64,000 bases of DNA. Source: Deinococcus metalli. GTDB lineage: Bacteria > Deinococcota > Deinococci > Deinococcales > Deinococcaceae. Position numbers and translations under genes: made by a program. The stretch covers positions 123,937-187,936 of the forward strand of contig NZ_JACHFK010000009.1 of NCBI RefSeq assembly GCF_014201805.1. Reading direction: 5' to 3'. This document shows, in pieces, positions 48,826 to 60,885 of this stretch; positions within the stretch are counted from its first letter, which is position 1; the number at the start of each line of letters is the position of its first letter. The notes under the pieces are model-generated. The model did not search any database. It was not told the DNA's origin and saw only the letters and a program-made list of their open reading frames with translations.

Positions 48826-50022
48826 ATGCTGCGTCTGAATGCCCTGCGCGCCGAGTTGCACCTGCCGGCCGCCGAGCCGGACGTGCTGCTGGACGATCTC
48901 GCGGCCGCCGGACCGCTCCTCCCGGACGTCCCCGAGGCGCGGTGGCGTGCGGCGGCCGTCCGGCTGATGGCCCGCTCGCTGCGCCCGCATCTGGCCGACG
49001 TGGCGGCCGTGCTGGCCGACCTGCGGAGCGCGCTGGGCGCACCGGACCCGGAGGCGGACCTGGCGCGCTGGCTGGCGGACGTCACGGGCGGGCGCGCTAC
49101 GGTGCGGTCGAGCTGGGGCGACGTGGTCGCGCAGGCGGGCGAGCCCGGCCCGGTCACGGTCACGCAGCGGCTGGAGTTCGAGCGCCGTCCGGTGGGCACC
49201 CTGCACCTGGAGGTGGAAGGCGGCTGGGAGGCCCTGGGTGTACTGGTGGCGGACGTGCTGCGGCTGGCGCGGCTGCAGTCTGCGGCGGCCGGGGCCGCGC
49301 GCCGCCGGGTGGGCGAGCGGCAGTTCGAGGCGCTGCTCGCCGGAGACGCGTCCGGGCTGCCGGGCGGGCAGACGACCGTGCTGGCCGCGCTGCGCCTGAA
49401 CCGGCCCCTGCCCCGCGGTGCGCGGGCCCGCGAGGCCCACGTGCAGCAGCTCGACGTGCTATGCAGCGTGGGCGAGGGCTACTTCCACCGCCGGGACCTG
49501 ACGTGCCTGACCACCGTGCGCGGCGACGTGGCCCTGTGGCTGTGGCCCGGCCGCGCTCCACAGCGCGAAGCGCGCGGCCTGCACACCGCGCTCCTGAACG
49601 CGACCGTGCTGGACTTCCGCCTGGGCGTCAGCCAGCCGCAGACGGGGTTCGGTCACGTGCCGGGAGCGCTGCGGCAGGCGGTGCAGGCGCTGGACGAGGT
49701 CACGCAGGCCCGCGGCATGGCGTCCTTCGAGCAGCTCGACCCGCTGCACGCGGTGCTGGACAGCGGCGCCCTGCACGCCCTCTCGGAGCAGTTGCGCACC
49801 CGCCTGACGCTGGCCGATCCGGACGGCCGCCTGGAGGACACGCTGCGTCAGTACCTCGCGCATGCCGGCACCCTGGGCGAGCTGGCCGCCGGCATGAACG
49901 TGCACCTGAACACCCTGCGCTATCGCCTGCGCCGCGTCGAGGAGGCGCTGGGCGGGTCCCTGAATGAGCCCGCCTTCCTGGCACGCGTGTACCTCGCCTT
50001 CCACGCGCGGTCAGGCCGCTGA
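48826..50022 (+). CDS. PucR/CdaR-family transcriptional regulator
   Basis: 398-residue regulator with a variable sensor region and a C-terminal CdaR/PucR helix-turn-helix: LEDTLRQYLAHAGTLGELAAGMNVHLNTLRYRLRRVEEALGGSL, which matches the family pattern very well. It is divergent from the hpa operon and is the probable activator for it, replacing the MarR-type HpaR and AraC-type HpaA found in E. coli. The -10 TAGACT (48814-48819) lies six bases before the ATG, a leaderless start. Confidence 0.9.
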   Translation: MLRLNALRAELHLPAAEPDVLLDDLAAAGPLLPDVPEARWRAAAVRLMARSLRPHLADVAAVLADLRSALGAPDPEADLARWLADVTGGRATVRSSWGDVVAQAGEPGPVTVTQRLEFERRPVGTLHLEVEGGWEALGVLVADVLRLARLQSAAAGAARRRVGERQFEALLAGDASGLPGGQTTVLAALRLNRPLPRGARAREAHVQQLDVLCSVGEGYFHRRDLTCLTTVRGDVALWLWPGRAPQREARGLHTALLNATVLDFRLGVSQPQTGFGHVPGALRQAVQALDEVTQARGMASFEQLDPLHAVLDSGALHALSEQLRTRLTLADPDGRLEDTLRQYLAHAGTLGELAAGMNVHLNTLRYRLRRVEEALGGSLNEPAFLARVYLAFHARSGR

Positions 50023-50032
50023 CCCGGCGAGC

Positions 50033-51196
50033 CTACTTGCCCTTCCCCTTGCCCTTCTCGCCCGGCGGGTCCTTGTCCTTCCCGCCGCTTCCCTTGCCGT
50101 TGCCCGGCTTCTGGCCGTCGGAGGGCGTCTGGTTGCCCTTCCCGGCGGAGTCCGGCGGGTCCTTCTTGCCTGGGGCGCCCGCCACCGGCGGGATGGGGCT
50201 GGGCGTGGGGTCGGTCGGCGGGACCGGGACCGGCAGAGGCGCGGGCACCGGAACCGGCACTGGGGCCGGGCTGGGCAGCGGCACGGGCTGGGGGTCGGGC
50301 AGCGGCAGCGGCTCAGGAGTGGGCAGAGGATCTGGCGTCGGCTGCGGCGCCGGACTGGGTGGCGTGGGGACCGGCTGCGGGGCCGGGGTGGGCTGGGGGG
50401 TCGGCGCGGGCTGGGGGCTCACAGGCGCGGGCTCGGCCGGCGCAGCAGAACGCACGACGATGGCGTCAGTCCACTCGGGCGGCGCGACCCTGGCCACGGG
50501 GGACGCCTCGATCGGCCTCGCCGGCGACACGGCGACGGCGGGCGTCGCCGGCATCCGTGCGGGCACCCCCGTGGTCTGAGACGCTGGCGCCCGGCGCGTC
50601 ACGACGGCCGGCGCGGGCACCGGTGCGGCCCGTGCCTGGACGACAGGGCGCATAGGCGCCGGCGCGGGACGCTGCGCCTTCACCTGAGCCGGCATCCGGG
50701 CGCCGGCGACTGCAGTGGGGCGGACGACCGCTCGCTTCGCCTGGGCAACGACCGTCACGCTGACGCTCGGGGCGCGGACGACCACAGGCGCGCTGGAGCG
50801 GGCCTGCACGACCGGGGCCGGAGCGGCGCGCCGGGGTCCGGCTTTCACCGTCACGACCGGTGTGGGCACGGCCACGACCCGGCGGACAGGAGCCACCCGC
50901 GTGACCGCCGGTACGATCACGGCGACGCGCGGCGTGGGCACCGTCGGTGCGGGAACGGCGGCCGGCGCGGTCTTCGCCACCACAGGCAGCGCGGGCCGTG
51001 TGGACCGGAACAGCGCCTCTGGGATCGAGGGCACGCCGGCGGCGGTGGCTGCGGCCCGGTTCGTCGAGAGCAGGCCCGCGCTCGGGGCATCTGCTGCGTC
51101 GCCTGCCGAGCGGGCCCGCAGCGATCCCGGGAGGACGATGCCCAGCGCGACCACCACCGCCGTCGGGAAAATTACCAGCGTGTTGCTCCAGCGCAC
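50033..51196 (-). CDS. Pro/Thr/Val-rich membrane-anchored protein
   Basis: 387 residues. GTG start with GGAGGT upstream, then a membrane segment (LVIFPTAVVVALGIVLPGSL, residues 5-24), a long low-complexity region rich in Ala, Val, Pro and Arg (25-250), a region of Pro repeats (xP with T, Q, L, V; about 250-340) and a Gly/Lys-rich end (KGNQTPSDGQKPGNGKGSGGKDKD). It probably spans or decorates the envelope. Start at 51196 is chosen for the SD. No domain is recognisable and the opposite strand also stays open, as expected for such repeats. Confidence 0.6.
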   Translation of the reverse strand: MRWSNTLVIFPTAVVVALGIVLPGSLRARSAGDAADAPSAGLLSTNRAAATAAGVPSIPEALFRSTRPALPVVAKTAPAAVPAPTVPTPRVAVIVPAVTRVAPVRRVVAVPTPVVTVKAGPRRAAPAPVVQARSSAPVVVRAPSVSVTVVAQAKRAVVRPTAVAGARMPAQVKAQRPAPAPMRPVVQARAAPVPAPAVVTRRAPASQTTGVPARMPATPAVAVSPARPIEASPVARVAPPEWTDAIVVRSAAPAEPAPVSPQPAPTPQPTPAPQPVPTPPSPAPQPTPDPLPTPEPLPLPDPQPVPLPSPAPVPVPVPAPLPVPVPPTDPTPSPIPPVAGAPGKKDPPDSAGKGNQTPSDGQKPGNGKGSGGKDKDPPGEKGKGKGK

Positions 51197-51338
51197 GGCC
51201 CACCTCCACCTGCCGTTCCCGCTCGGTGTACCGGAGCGCGAACGCGCGACGCGTCCCGTTCCCTGGCTCCGGCGCAGAACCGGGCTCCATCCTACTCCAG
51301 GGGTGCCCGGACACGGCTTGCCCACACCCTTAACGGAA

Positions 51339-51363
51339 AGCCGCCCCCACATGGAGGGCGGCT
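51339..51363 (-). terminator. terminator of the V/A-ATP synthase operon
   Basis: AGCCGCCC (51339-51346) pairs with GGGCGGCT (51356-51363), loop nine bases. On the reverse strand it is followed by TTCC and lies 48 bases after the stop of subunit D. Confidence 0.6.
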
Positions 51364-51411
51364 CTTGCTGCGATCACAGCCCGGAGCCCAAGGCCCAGGA
51401 CCCTGCCCTGC

Positions 51412-52086
51412 TCAGTCCGCGGCGGAGCCGTGGCTGGTGGCGGCCTGGGCCGCGCGGGCTTCCTTGTTCTTGGCCTCGATCTTGGCCTTGATCTTCTTCT
51501 GGGTAAAGCCCGCCTCGCGCTCGCGCTGGTCGAGCACGGAGCGGATGAAGCGGATGTCGTCCTGGATGCCGGGGATCACGACCTGCTCCAGCGCGTTCAC
51601 GCGGCGGGAGGTCTTCTTGATCTCCTCGCCGATGCGCCGCAGCTTGGTCTCGGTGCCGGCGACCTTGACGATCGCTTCCAGCACGCCGCCGAAGTCGGTG
51701 GACGCCTGGATGGTGCGCGCGCCGACGTTGATCGGGCTGAACGAGCTGGCCTGGGTGCGTTCGGGCACGTTGATCTTGGGCACCTTCACGCCGTACAGGT
51801 TCTCGATCTGCATGTCGATGCGGTAGTCGCTGCTGCCCGCCAGCGACAGGCTCTCGACCGCCTCGGGGCTGTCCCAGGCCTTGGCGCCGAACAGGCTGGT
51901 GTACGCGCCCTTGCTGACGCCCGAGAGCTGCTCGCGCGCGGCGAGGGCGTCCTTGACCAGGGCGAAGAACTCGCCGATCAGGGCGTCACGCTTGCGCTTG
52001 AGGAGGTCGGCGCCGCCGGACGCGGTCTTCAGGCTGGCCTTGCTCGCCAGCAGCGCGCTGCGGGTGGGGCTGATCTGTCCTGCCAT
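51412..52086 (-). CDS. atpD: V/A-type ATP synthase subunit D
   Basis: 224-residue central-shaft subunit (with F) that couples the A3B3 head to the membrane ring. Two long helices: ISPTRSALLASKASLKTASGGADLLKRKRDALIGEFF at the N-terminus and GEEIKKTSRRVNALEQVVIPGIQDDIRFIRSVLDQREREAGFTQKKIKAKIEAK near the C-terminus, with an antiparallel coiled coil expected. Ends with an Ala-rich tail. Last gene of the operon; SD AGGAGGTG before the ATG. Separated from subunit B by 107 bases containing GGTCGAAGGGTCGAC repeats. Confidence 0.95.
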   Translation of the reverse strand: MAGQISPTRSALLASKASLKTASGGADLLKRKRDALIGEFFALVKDALAAREQLSGVSKGAYTSLFGAKAWDSPEAVESLSLAGSSDYRIDMQIENLYGVKVPKINVPERTQASSFSPINVGARTIQASTDFGGVLEAIVKVAGTETKLRRIGEEIKKTSRRVNALEQVVIPGIQDDIRFIRSVLDQREREAGFTQKKIKAKIEAKNKEARAAQAATSHGSAAD

Positions 52087-52193
52087 GATTCACCTCCTAC
52101 GTCGGTGAAGGTCGAAGGGTCGACCGGTCTGAAAGTCTAGCGGCCAGCCGCGGGGCTGTGGTTAGACCTTCAGCCGGTCCGCCCTTGAGACCC

Positions 52194-55354
<3,161 letters not shown>

Positions 55355-55467
55355 TTAGTACTCCTTCGGAAAAGGTCTGAGGGTCGAGAGTGTGACAGTC
55401 TAGGAGAAGGAATCTGCCGTGTCTGTGGGCGTGATCTCTTAGACGGCTCGACCCCCGGACCTCGCCG

Positions 55468-55794
55468 TTACAACTTGATATCGAAGCCGATGGTGTCCCG
55501 CACGAGCTTGCCCATGTACGCCTTGGCGTCCACGGTGTCGGGCGAGAAGGCGTCCTTGAGGCTGGGGATGGGCAGCAGGATCGGCAGTTCGCGGCCGCGC
55601 ATCAGGCGGGCCGTGCTCGCCGCGGGGTCCGGGATCAGGCCGGTGTCCACCGCCACCAGGCCGTAGTCGCCCTCGGTGATCAGCTTCTCCAGCGCCTGCT
55701 GCGCCTGCTCCGGGGTGGTGTCCACGACCTCGGCGCCCGCCAGACGGAAGCCGGTGGCGGTTTCGTGGTCGGTCAGCACGACGACTTTACGCAC
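55468..55794 (-). CDS. atpF: V/A-type ATP synthase subunit F
   Basis: 108-residue Rossmann-like shaft subunit: MRKVVVLTDHETATGFRLAGAEVVDTTPEQAQQALEKLITEGDYGLVAVDTGL, ending VRDTIGFDIKL. GTG start, overlapping the end of the subunit C gene by eight bases. Binds D on the rotor. Confidence 0.94.
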   Translation of the reverse strand: MRKVVVLTDHETATGFRLAGAEVVDTTPEQAQQALEKLITEGDYGLVAVDTGLIPDPAASTARLMRGRELPILLPIPSLKDAFSPDTVDAKAYMGKLVRDTIGFDIKL

Positions 55795-56767
55795 CTTCCA
55801 GCTCCTTTTGCAGTTCGTCCTTGCCCAGACCGTAGTACTTGGCGCGGCCGATCAGGCGCATGCGGGCGATCTCCTGTTCCTTGCGGCGCAGGAAGTCGAG
55901 TGCCACGCCGGGACCGAGCGCGTCGGCCATGGCGACGTTGCGGCTCGCCTCGTCCAGCAGCCGCCGGGCGACCGCCTCGGCGCTGCCCAGGTCCGGCGCT
56001 TCCGTGATCGCCTGGAGTTCCGGCGAGGACACCGAGTTGTCGCCGCCCGCGATCCGCAGGAAGTCCGCCTCGCTGACGTCACGCCCGCCCGGAATGAAGT
56101 ACCGGGCGTTCGGCGCGCCGCCGCGCAGCTGCCGGGCGATCAGGAGGTTGCGCACGTCGATCTCGCGGGTGAAGTAGCGGCGGACGTTCGTGCCGCGCAC
56201 GCCGGCGAGCACCGCGCGGTAGTAGCCCTGGTCCAGCGCGACCTCCACGTCGAGCAGGCTGCTCGCACCGCCGGCCACCGCCGCGCGCAGGATGGTGCCC
56301 AGCTTGCCGCCCGCGACCGACAGGGTCTGCGCGAGGCCGGGCACGTCTGCACTCTGCGCCGCGCCCTGCAGCACGCTCCAGGGAATGGTGCCGGCCGGGA
56401 TCAGGCCCGCGACGATGTCGTCGGCCGAGCGGCCGGTCTGCACGCCGCGCACCAGCGTCTTGACGTTCTGCAGGTCGTAGCGCAGCAGCAGCGCCTCGAT
56501 CTCGCGGGCAGGCTGCCCGGTGGCAATCGAGCGCAGCTGCGTGATCGCCTTGAGGTAGTTGCGGCTCAGGGCCTCGTCGAGCTGGCCCAGACCCGCGCCC
56601 TGCGCGGTGGCGTCGCCCAGGTCCTCACGCAGGGGCGTTTCGCTGATCTGCCGCAGGAATTCCTGGTAGTTCACGGTGCTGGCCGCTTCGTCCAGCGCGC
56701 GGGACTCGACCAGCGCGGTACGCATCATGCGCACGCGTCCGTTGATGTACCCGTAGGGGTTGTTCAC
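55787..56767 (-). CDS. atpC: V/A-type ATP synthase subunit C
   Basis: 326-residue helical funnel protein that connects the shaft to the K ring. It begins MNNPYGYINGRVRMMRTALVESRALDE and contains three similar helical regions with Y/L-rich elements (NYLKAITQLRSIATGQPAREIEALLLRYDLQNVKTLVRG). GTG start. Length matches Thermus subunit C (323). Confidence 0.95.
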   Translation of the reverse strand: MNNPYGYINGRVRMMRTALVESRALDEAASTVNYQEFLRQISETPLREDLGDATAQGAGLGQLDEALSRNYLKAITQLRSIATGQPAREIEALLLRYDLQNVKTLVRGVQTGRSADDIVAGLIPAGTIPWSVLQGAAQSADVPGLAQTLSVAGGKLGTILRAAVAGGASSLLDVEVALDQGYYRAVLAGVRGTNVRRYFTREIDVRNLLIARQLRGGAPNARYFIPGGRDVSEADFLRIAGGDNSVSSPELQAITEAPDLGSAEAVARRLLDEASRNVAMADALGPGVALDFLRRKEQEIARMRLIGRAKYYGLGKDELQKELEGA

Positions 56768-56777
56768 GCACCCCCCC

Positions 56778-57350
56778 TTACGCGTCCGCGAGCAGGCGGG
56801 AGACCTGGGCGCTCAGCTCGGCGCGGCTGGCGTTCAGACGGCCCAGCAGCGTGTTCTGGACGCTGGTCTTGCCGCCGCCCGCCACCAGACGCACGCCGGT
56901 CTTCACGCTCTCGTTGGCGCGCACTTCCAGGTGCCGGCCCAGCTGCGCCAGCGCCTGGTGCACCGCGCCGTGCTCGGCGCTGGCCGCCTCGACGACCTCG
57001 GCATCCGGCAGGGCCGCGAGGCCCTCGGCGATCAGCTTGGCGAGCACCTGCGGGTACTCCGGCGCGGTGGTGGCGCCCTGGAGGTACTGTTCGGCGGTCT
57101 GGAAGGCCTGGACCTGCAGGGAGTCCCCGGCCGAGAGCCGCTGGGCGTTGGCGTCCAGGTCGGCGGCCGAGCGGGCGCGGGTCAGACCGGCGGCGTAGTC
57201 GGCCTGCTGTGCCCGCTGGCGGCTCTCGATCATGTTCCGGGCGCGTTCCTGCGCCTGGGCGACGATCTGATCCGCTCTCGCCTGCGCGTCCTCACGGATG
57301 CGCGCGATCTCGCCCTGAATTTCGGTTTCGAGAATGTCACCTAGGCTCAT
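56778..57350 (-). CDS. atpE: V/A-type ATP synthase subunit E
   Basis: 190-residue peripheral-stalk subunit with a long N-terminal coiled coil (LGDILETEIQGEIARIREDAQARADQIVAQAQERARNMIESRQ, about 1-75) and a globular C-terminal head. Pairs with subunit G in two stalks. ATG start; it lies ten bases before subunit C on this strand. Confidence 0.94.
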   Translation of the reverse strand: MSLGDILETEIQGEIARIREDAQARADQIVAQAQERARNMIESRQRAQQADYAAGLTRARSAADLDANAQRLSAGDSLQVQAFQTAEQYLQGATTAPEYPQVLAKLIAEGLAALPDAEVVEAASAEHGAVHQALAQLGRHLEVRANESVKTGVRLVAGGGKTSVQNTLLGRLNASRAELSAQVSRLLADA

Positions 57351-57359
57351 GGCTGCCCC

Positions 57360-57692
57360 TTAACCGCGGAGCAGGAAGAAGCCGACGAAGCCGAAGATGA
57401 CCAGCGTTTCCGGGATGAAGAACCAGATGGCCATCTGACCGAACTTCTCGGGACGCTCGGCCACGACGCCCGCGGCGGCCGCACCGATGGGGCCCTGCGC
57501 GAGGCCGGTGCCCACGGCGCCCAGGCCCAGCGCGATACCCGCGCCGATGGCCTTGAGGCCCGAGGCGGTCGCGCCGGCGTCGCTGGTCGCGGCTTCCTGC
57601 GCGAAGGCCGAGGTGGCGAAGGTCATGACGGCGAGGGCGGGCAGGTACTTGGCAGCGATGACGGTGCTGTTCTTGTAGGCGGTGTTCTTCAT
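57360..57692 (-). CDS. atpK: V/A-type ATP synthase subunit K (proteolipid c-ring)
   Basis: 110 residues: a signal-peptide-like N-terminus (to about residue 32, FATSAFAQEAATS), then one hairpin of two membrane helices, GLKAIGAGIALGLGAVGTGLAQGPIGAAAAGV and MAIWFFIPETLVIFGFVGFFLL. The ion-carrying carboxylate is E in IPETLVIFG. As in Thermus, the N-terminal piece is probably removed. ATG 57692 with GGAGGAACCT just upstream. Confidence 0.95.
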   Translation of the reverse strand: MKNTAYKNSTVIAAKYLPALAVMTFATSAFAQEAATSDAGATASGLKAIGAGIALGLGAVGTGLAQGPIGAAAAGVVAERPEKFGQMAIWFFIPETLVIFGFVGFFLLRG

Positions 57693-57711
57693 AGGTTCCT
57701 CCGGTAGGTGG

Positions 57712-59733
57712 TTATTTCCGTGCCGCGGGGGCAAAGGGAGCGTAGCGGGTGCCGGTCTCCTGGTAGAAGCCGGTCGGGTTGAGGTACTCGACCCACACGA
57801 GTCGGATGGGCTGCATGACGTGACCCAGGATGGTCAGGGCGAACAGGAAGGTGTGCACGATCAGGCCCAGGATGATGCCCAGCAGCGGCCCGATGATCGG
57901 CAGCACGCCGCCCAGGCCCCAGCCGACGTCCGTGGCGAGGTTCGCCAGGATCGCGGCGGCCACGCCGACCGCGAACAGTCGGGTAAACGAGATGATGTTG
58001 CCGCCGTTCGACAGGATCTCGATCAGCATCAGGGGGTTGCGCGCCTGGAACAGCCCGACCAGGAACACCACGAAGCCGACCAGCATGACCAGCACCAGCG
58101 GATTGGCGAAGTTGCCGAGCGCCCCGAAAGCCTGTCCGGCGCGGGACACGTATGCCAGCAGGATCAGGCCGACCAGACCGCCCAGCATGCCCACCGCTTC
58201 CCAGAAGTGGTGCATGTGCTTGTGCTTGTAGGTCAGCTGCGCCTTGAGGCCCCAGCTCCACAGCATGAAGATCACGCCCACGGCGATGCAGATCAGCATG
58301 ATGGTGTTGGAGAATTCAGGCAGCACGCGCGGGAAGAGGATCGGGATCAGGCCGCTGGCGTGCTCGCCCTCGTGCAGCGTGACGCCCCAGATGCGCTGGA
58401 TCAGCTCGGGGTTCACGTAGAACACGTGCAGCTTCTCGAGCACGTTCCCGAAGAACTCGCCCGTGAGAATGCCCCACAGGATGCTCCACAGGCTCATGGT
58501 CTGGAGCACCACGCCCACGCGCTTGAGGGTCGCGGGGTCGAGGGTGATACCCAGCAGGCCGATAGGCAGGCTCTCGCCGCGGCGCGCGCGGGCCAGGCCC
58601 CACAGCGCCGCCAGCAGGAACAGCAGGCCGAAGCCGATGTCCGCGACGATGAAGCCGAAGAACAGCGGGAAGAACCACGCCACCACCCACGACGGATCGA
58701 AGGTGCCGTAGCGGGGCGGATCGCTGATGTTCAGCATGAACTCGAAGTTCTCGGTGTAGGAGCTGTTCTTCAGCTGCACCGGCACGCCCTCGGCGTGATG
58801 CTCGTCGACGGGGTGCAGCTCGAACATCGCGCTCTGCTTGAAGGGCTCGAGCGCACGCTGCAGGTCCGGAATGCGGTCCTCGGGCACGTAGCCCTGGAGC
58901 ACGAAGCCGTACTTGCCGCGCGCGGTCTGGGCCCGGGCGTCGTCGATACCCACGCGGTCGGCCAGCGCGTCGCGGATGGCGGCCACGGTCGCGCCGTGCT
59001 GTGCAGCCAGGGCAGCCTTTTCACGGGCGACCTGTTCCAGCGCGGGCGGGTTGGTGCGCGCAATGTCCGTGAACGCCTGTGCGACCTCCGAGAGCGGCAG
59101 GCGCTCGAAGCGGCCCGGGAGCCGCAGTTCGCCCAGGCGGGCCTTGCCCAGCGCCACGCGGGCGCGGTCACGGTCCGCCGCCAGGACGGCCACCACCACG
59201 GCGGTCAGACGCTCGTTCACGCGCTCGCTGCCGACCGCAAAGCGGTCACCGAGTTCGGCCCTCAGGGCGTCCTGCGCCGCCTGCAGCTCGCCGGCCTGCT
59301 CCACCGTCAGGGGAATCAGGGCCAGGCGCCGGCTGCGGTCGGCGCCGCCGGCCGCGCGGGCCAGGGCGGCGACCACGTCGGTGTAGGTGCGCTGGGTGTC
59401 CAGATCAGTGCGCAGTTCCGCTTCCCGGTCCGTCAGGGCGCCAGCGGGCGCGGCGGCCTGCTCGACCAGCGCGCTCCACTGGTCCTCGGCGGGCAGGGCA
59501 GCGCGCGTCACGTCGTGCGCGCCCAGCTCGCCCAGGGTGCTCTCGGTGCGCGCCAGGAGCCGCTCGGCGTCGCGGCGTTCCTCGGCGGCCTGGCCGGCCA
59601 GCGGACCACTCTGGAATCCCTGGGCTTCCAGCGGGACGATATGCAGCACGCCTGCCCGCTGGAGGGCCTGCATGACCGCACGGCTGTCACTCTGACGCCC
59701 GGCGACCACCACCTGCTGCATGGGATTGATCAC
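57712..59733 (-). CDS. atpI: V/A-type ATP synthase subunit I (stator a)
   Basis: 673 residues. The N-terminal soluble half (about 1-330) forms the arm that binds the E-G stalks; the C-terminal half has about eight membrane helices that carry the proton half-channels (FDPSWVVAWFFPLFFGFIVADIGFGLLFLLA ... NIISFTRLFAVGVAAAILANLATDVG with the essential R of SFTRLFAVG). GTG start overlapping the stop of subunit G. It is the longest gene of the operon. Confidence 0.96.
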   Translation of the reverse strand: MINPMQQVVVAGRQSDSRAVMQALQRAGVLHIVPLEAQGFQSGPLAGQAAEERRDAERLLARTESTLGELGAHDVTRAALPAEDQWSALVEQAAAPAGALTDREAELRTDLDTQRTYTDVVAALARAAGGADRSRRLALIPLTVEQAGELQAAQDALRAELGDRFAVGSERVNERLTAVVVAVLAADRDRARVALGKARLGELRLPGRFERLPLSEVAQAFTDIARTNPPALEQVAREKAALAAQHGATVAAIRDALADRVGIDDARAQTARGKYGFVLQGYVPEDRIPDLQRALEPFKQSAMFELHPVDEHHAEGVPVQLKNSSYTENFEFMLNISDPPRYGTFDPSWVVAWFFPLFFGFIVADIGFGLLFLLAALWGLARARRGESLPIGLLGITLDPATLKRVGVVLQTMSLWSILWGILTGEFFGNVLEKLHVFYVNPELIQRIWGVTLHEGEHASGLIPILFPRVLPEFSNTIMLICIAVGVIFMLWSWGLKAQLTYKHKHMHHFWEAVGMLGGLVGLILLAYVSRAGQAFGALGNFANPLVLVMLVGFVVFLVGLFQARNPLMLIEILSNGGNIISFTRLFAVGVAAAILANLATDVGWGLGGVLPIIGPLLGIILGLIVHTFLFALTILGHVMQPIRLVWVEYLNPTGFYQETGTRYAPFAPAARK

Positions 59734-60047
59734 GGGAGCACCGCCCTCATGATGGTTTCCACCGCCTGACCCAGCTTCCCTTCCGCGAGCGCGCGCGTGC
59801 GGTCGGCCTGCGTTTTGGCCTCCCCGCGCGCGGCGTCACGGATGGACTGCATGTCCGCCGTCAGCTTCTGCTCGTGCTCGGCCTGCATGCTCCGAACCTG
59901 AGCCTCCGCGTCACGAAGGATCCCGGCAGCCCGCGCCTCGGCGGCCTCCACGGTCTGCTGCGCCTGCGCGCGGGCCGCTTCGATCTGCGCGTCCAGCGCC
60001 GCTTCCCGGCTGGCCAGCTCACTTAAGACCCGACTTGAGACGTCCAA
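59730..60047 (-). CDS. V/A-type ATP synthase subunit G/H (peripheral stalk)
   Basis: 105-residue, almost entirely coiled-coil protein (ASREAALDAQIEAARAQAQQTVEAAEARAAGILRDAEAQVRSMQAEHEQKL...), first gene of the operon. It pairs with subunit E in the peripheral stalks. TTG start with GGAGGAG 6 bases upstream. Named G in Thermus, H in archaea. Confidence 0.9.
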   Translation of the reverse strand: MDVSSRVLSELASREAALDAQIEAARAQAQQTVEAAEARAAGILRDAEAQVRSMQAEHEQKLTADMQSIRDAARGEAKTQADRTRALAEGKLGQAVETIMRAVLP

Positions 60048-60396
60048 AACTCACTCCTCCTTTCCCGCTTTCCCACCGCACTCCGCTCCAAAAGCCCCAT
60101 CCTGGCGGATGAGGTCTGGGGCGTGGTACGCAGGGTTTCCGGTGGCCCGACCTACTTGTAATAATTGCGTCAGACTCACTTCGCATCGTAACACAGCCCT
60201 GAAATGGGGCCGGGGGGCATGCGTCCCTCGGGGTGCGTCCAGCGCGTCGTCACGGGGAGGAAGGGGCGTCCGGGCACCGTCCCGTTTCATCTGGGCGTGA
60301 TCCGGGCCGCCGATGCTTGTGGGCTGCCGACACGTGGCGTCGGCCACCGGATACAGGCCCGGCCCTTCCGGCCGCCTCGGCGTCTATGCTCTGGGC
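60048..60396. other. 349-base gene-free stretch between the ATP synthase and ridA
   Basis: It holds the leader and promoter region of the ATP synthase operon on the reverse strand; an AT-rich patch (about 60160-60172, reverse strand AATTATTACAAG) is the likely -10. On the forward strand the ridA -10 TATGCT is at 60385-60390. No coding pattern is seen between them. Confidence 0.4.
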
Positions 60397-60774
60397 ATGA
60401 AAGAGATCGTGCAGACCCCCGCCGCGCCCGCCGCCATCGGCCCGTACAGCCAGGCCGTCACCTTCGGGAACCTGGTCGTGACCAGCGGGCAGATTCCGCT
60501 GACGCCGGCCGGCGACCTCGTGAGCGGCGGCATCACCGAGCAGACCGAGCAGGTCATTGCCAACCTGCGGGCCGTGCTGGCCGCGGCCGGTACCGACCTC
60601 GACCGCGTGGTGAAGACCACCGTGTTTCTGGCCGACATGACCGAGTTCGCCGCCATGAACGCCGTGTACGAGGCGCACTTCCGCGCGCCGTACCCCGCGC
60701 GCAGCACCGTGCAGGTCGCCCGCCTGCCCCGCGATGTGCGCGTGGAGATCGAGGTGCTCGCCGAGCGGCACTGA
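60397..60774 (+). CDS. ridA: RidA/YjgF enamine/imine deaminase
   Basis: 125-residue trimeric enzyme that hydrolyses reactive 2-aminoacrylate and related imines. QTPAAPAAIGPYSQAV, SGQIPLTPAGDLV, QTEQVIANLRAVLAAAGTDLDRVVKTTVFLADM and ARSTVQVARLPRDVRVEIEVLA (with the catalytic arginine in the ARST and LPRD regions) are present. ATG at 60397 is six bases after the -10 TATGCT, a leaderless start. Confidence 0.95.
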   Translation: MKEIVQTPAAPAAIGPYSQAVTFGNLVVTSGQIPLTPAGDLVSGGITEQTEQVIANLRAVLAAAGTDLDRVVKTTVFLADMTEFAAMNAVYEAHFRAPYPARSTVQVARLPRDVRVEIEVLAERH

Positions 60775-60885
60775 ACGGCCCGGCCGCCCAGGGCGGAGCG
60801 CCGGGTCCCCTGCGGCTCTGTGCGCTCCGCTCTTTTGTGCCTCAACTCTCGACGGCCCCGCGCGGGGCGTGCCATGCTGCACGCA

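Noticed and set aside
50037..50579. Gly/Ser/Thr repeat frame on the forward strand
   Set aside because: It mirrors the Pro-rich repeats of the reverse-strand gene, which has a Shine-Dalgarno, a start and a membrane segment; the forward frame lacks a clear function or signal.
57682..59769. Long forward-strand frame opposite ATP synthase subunit I
   Set aside because: Composition is that of an antisense shadow, and the reverse strand encodes an unmistakable subunit I with its channel arginine region.
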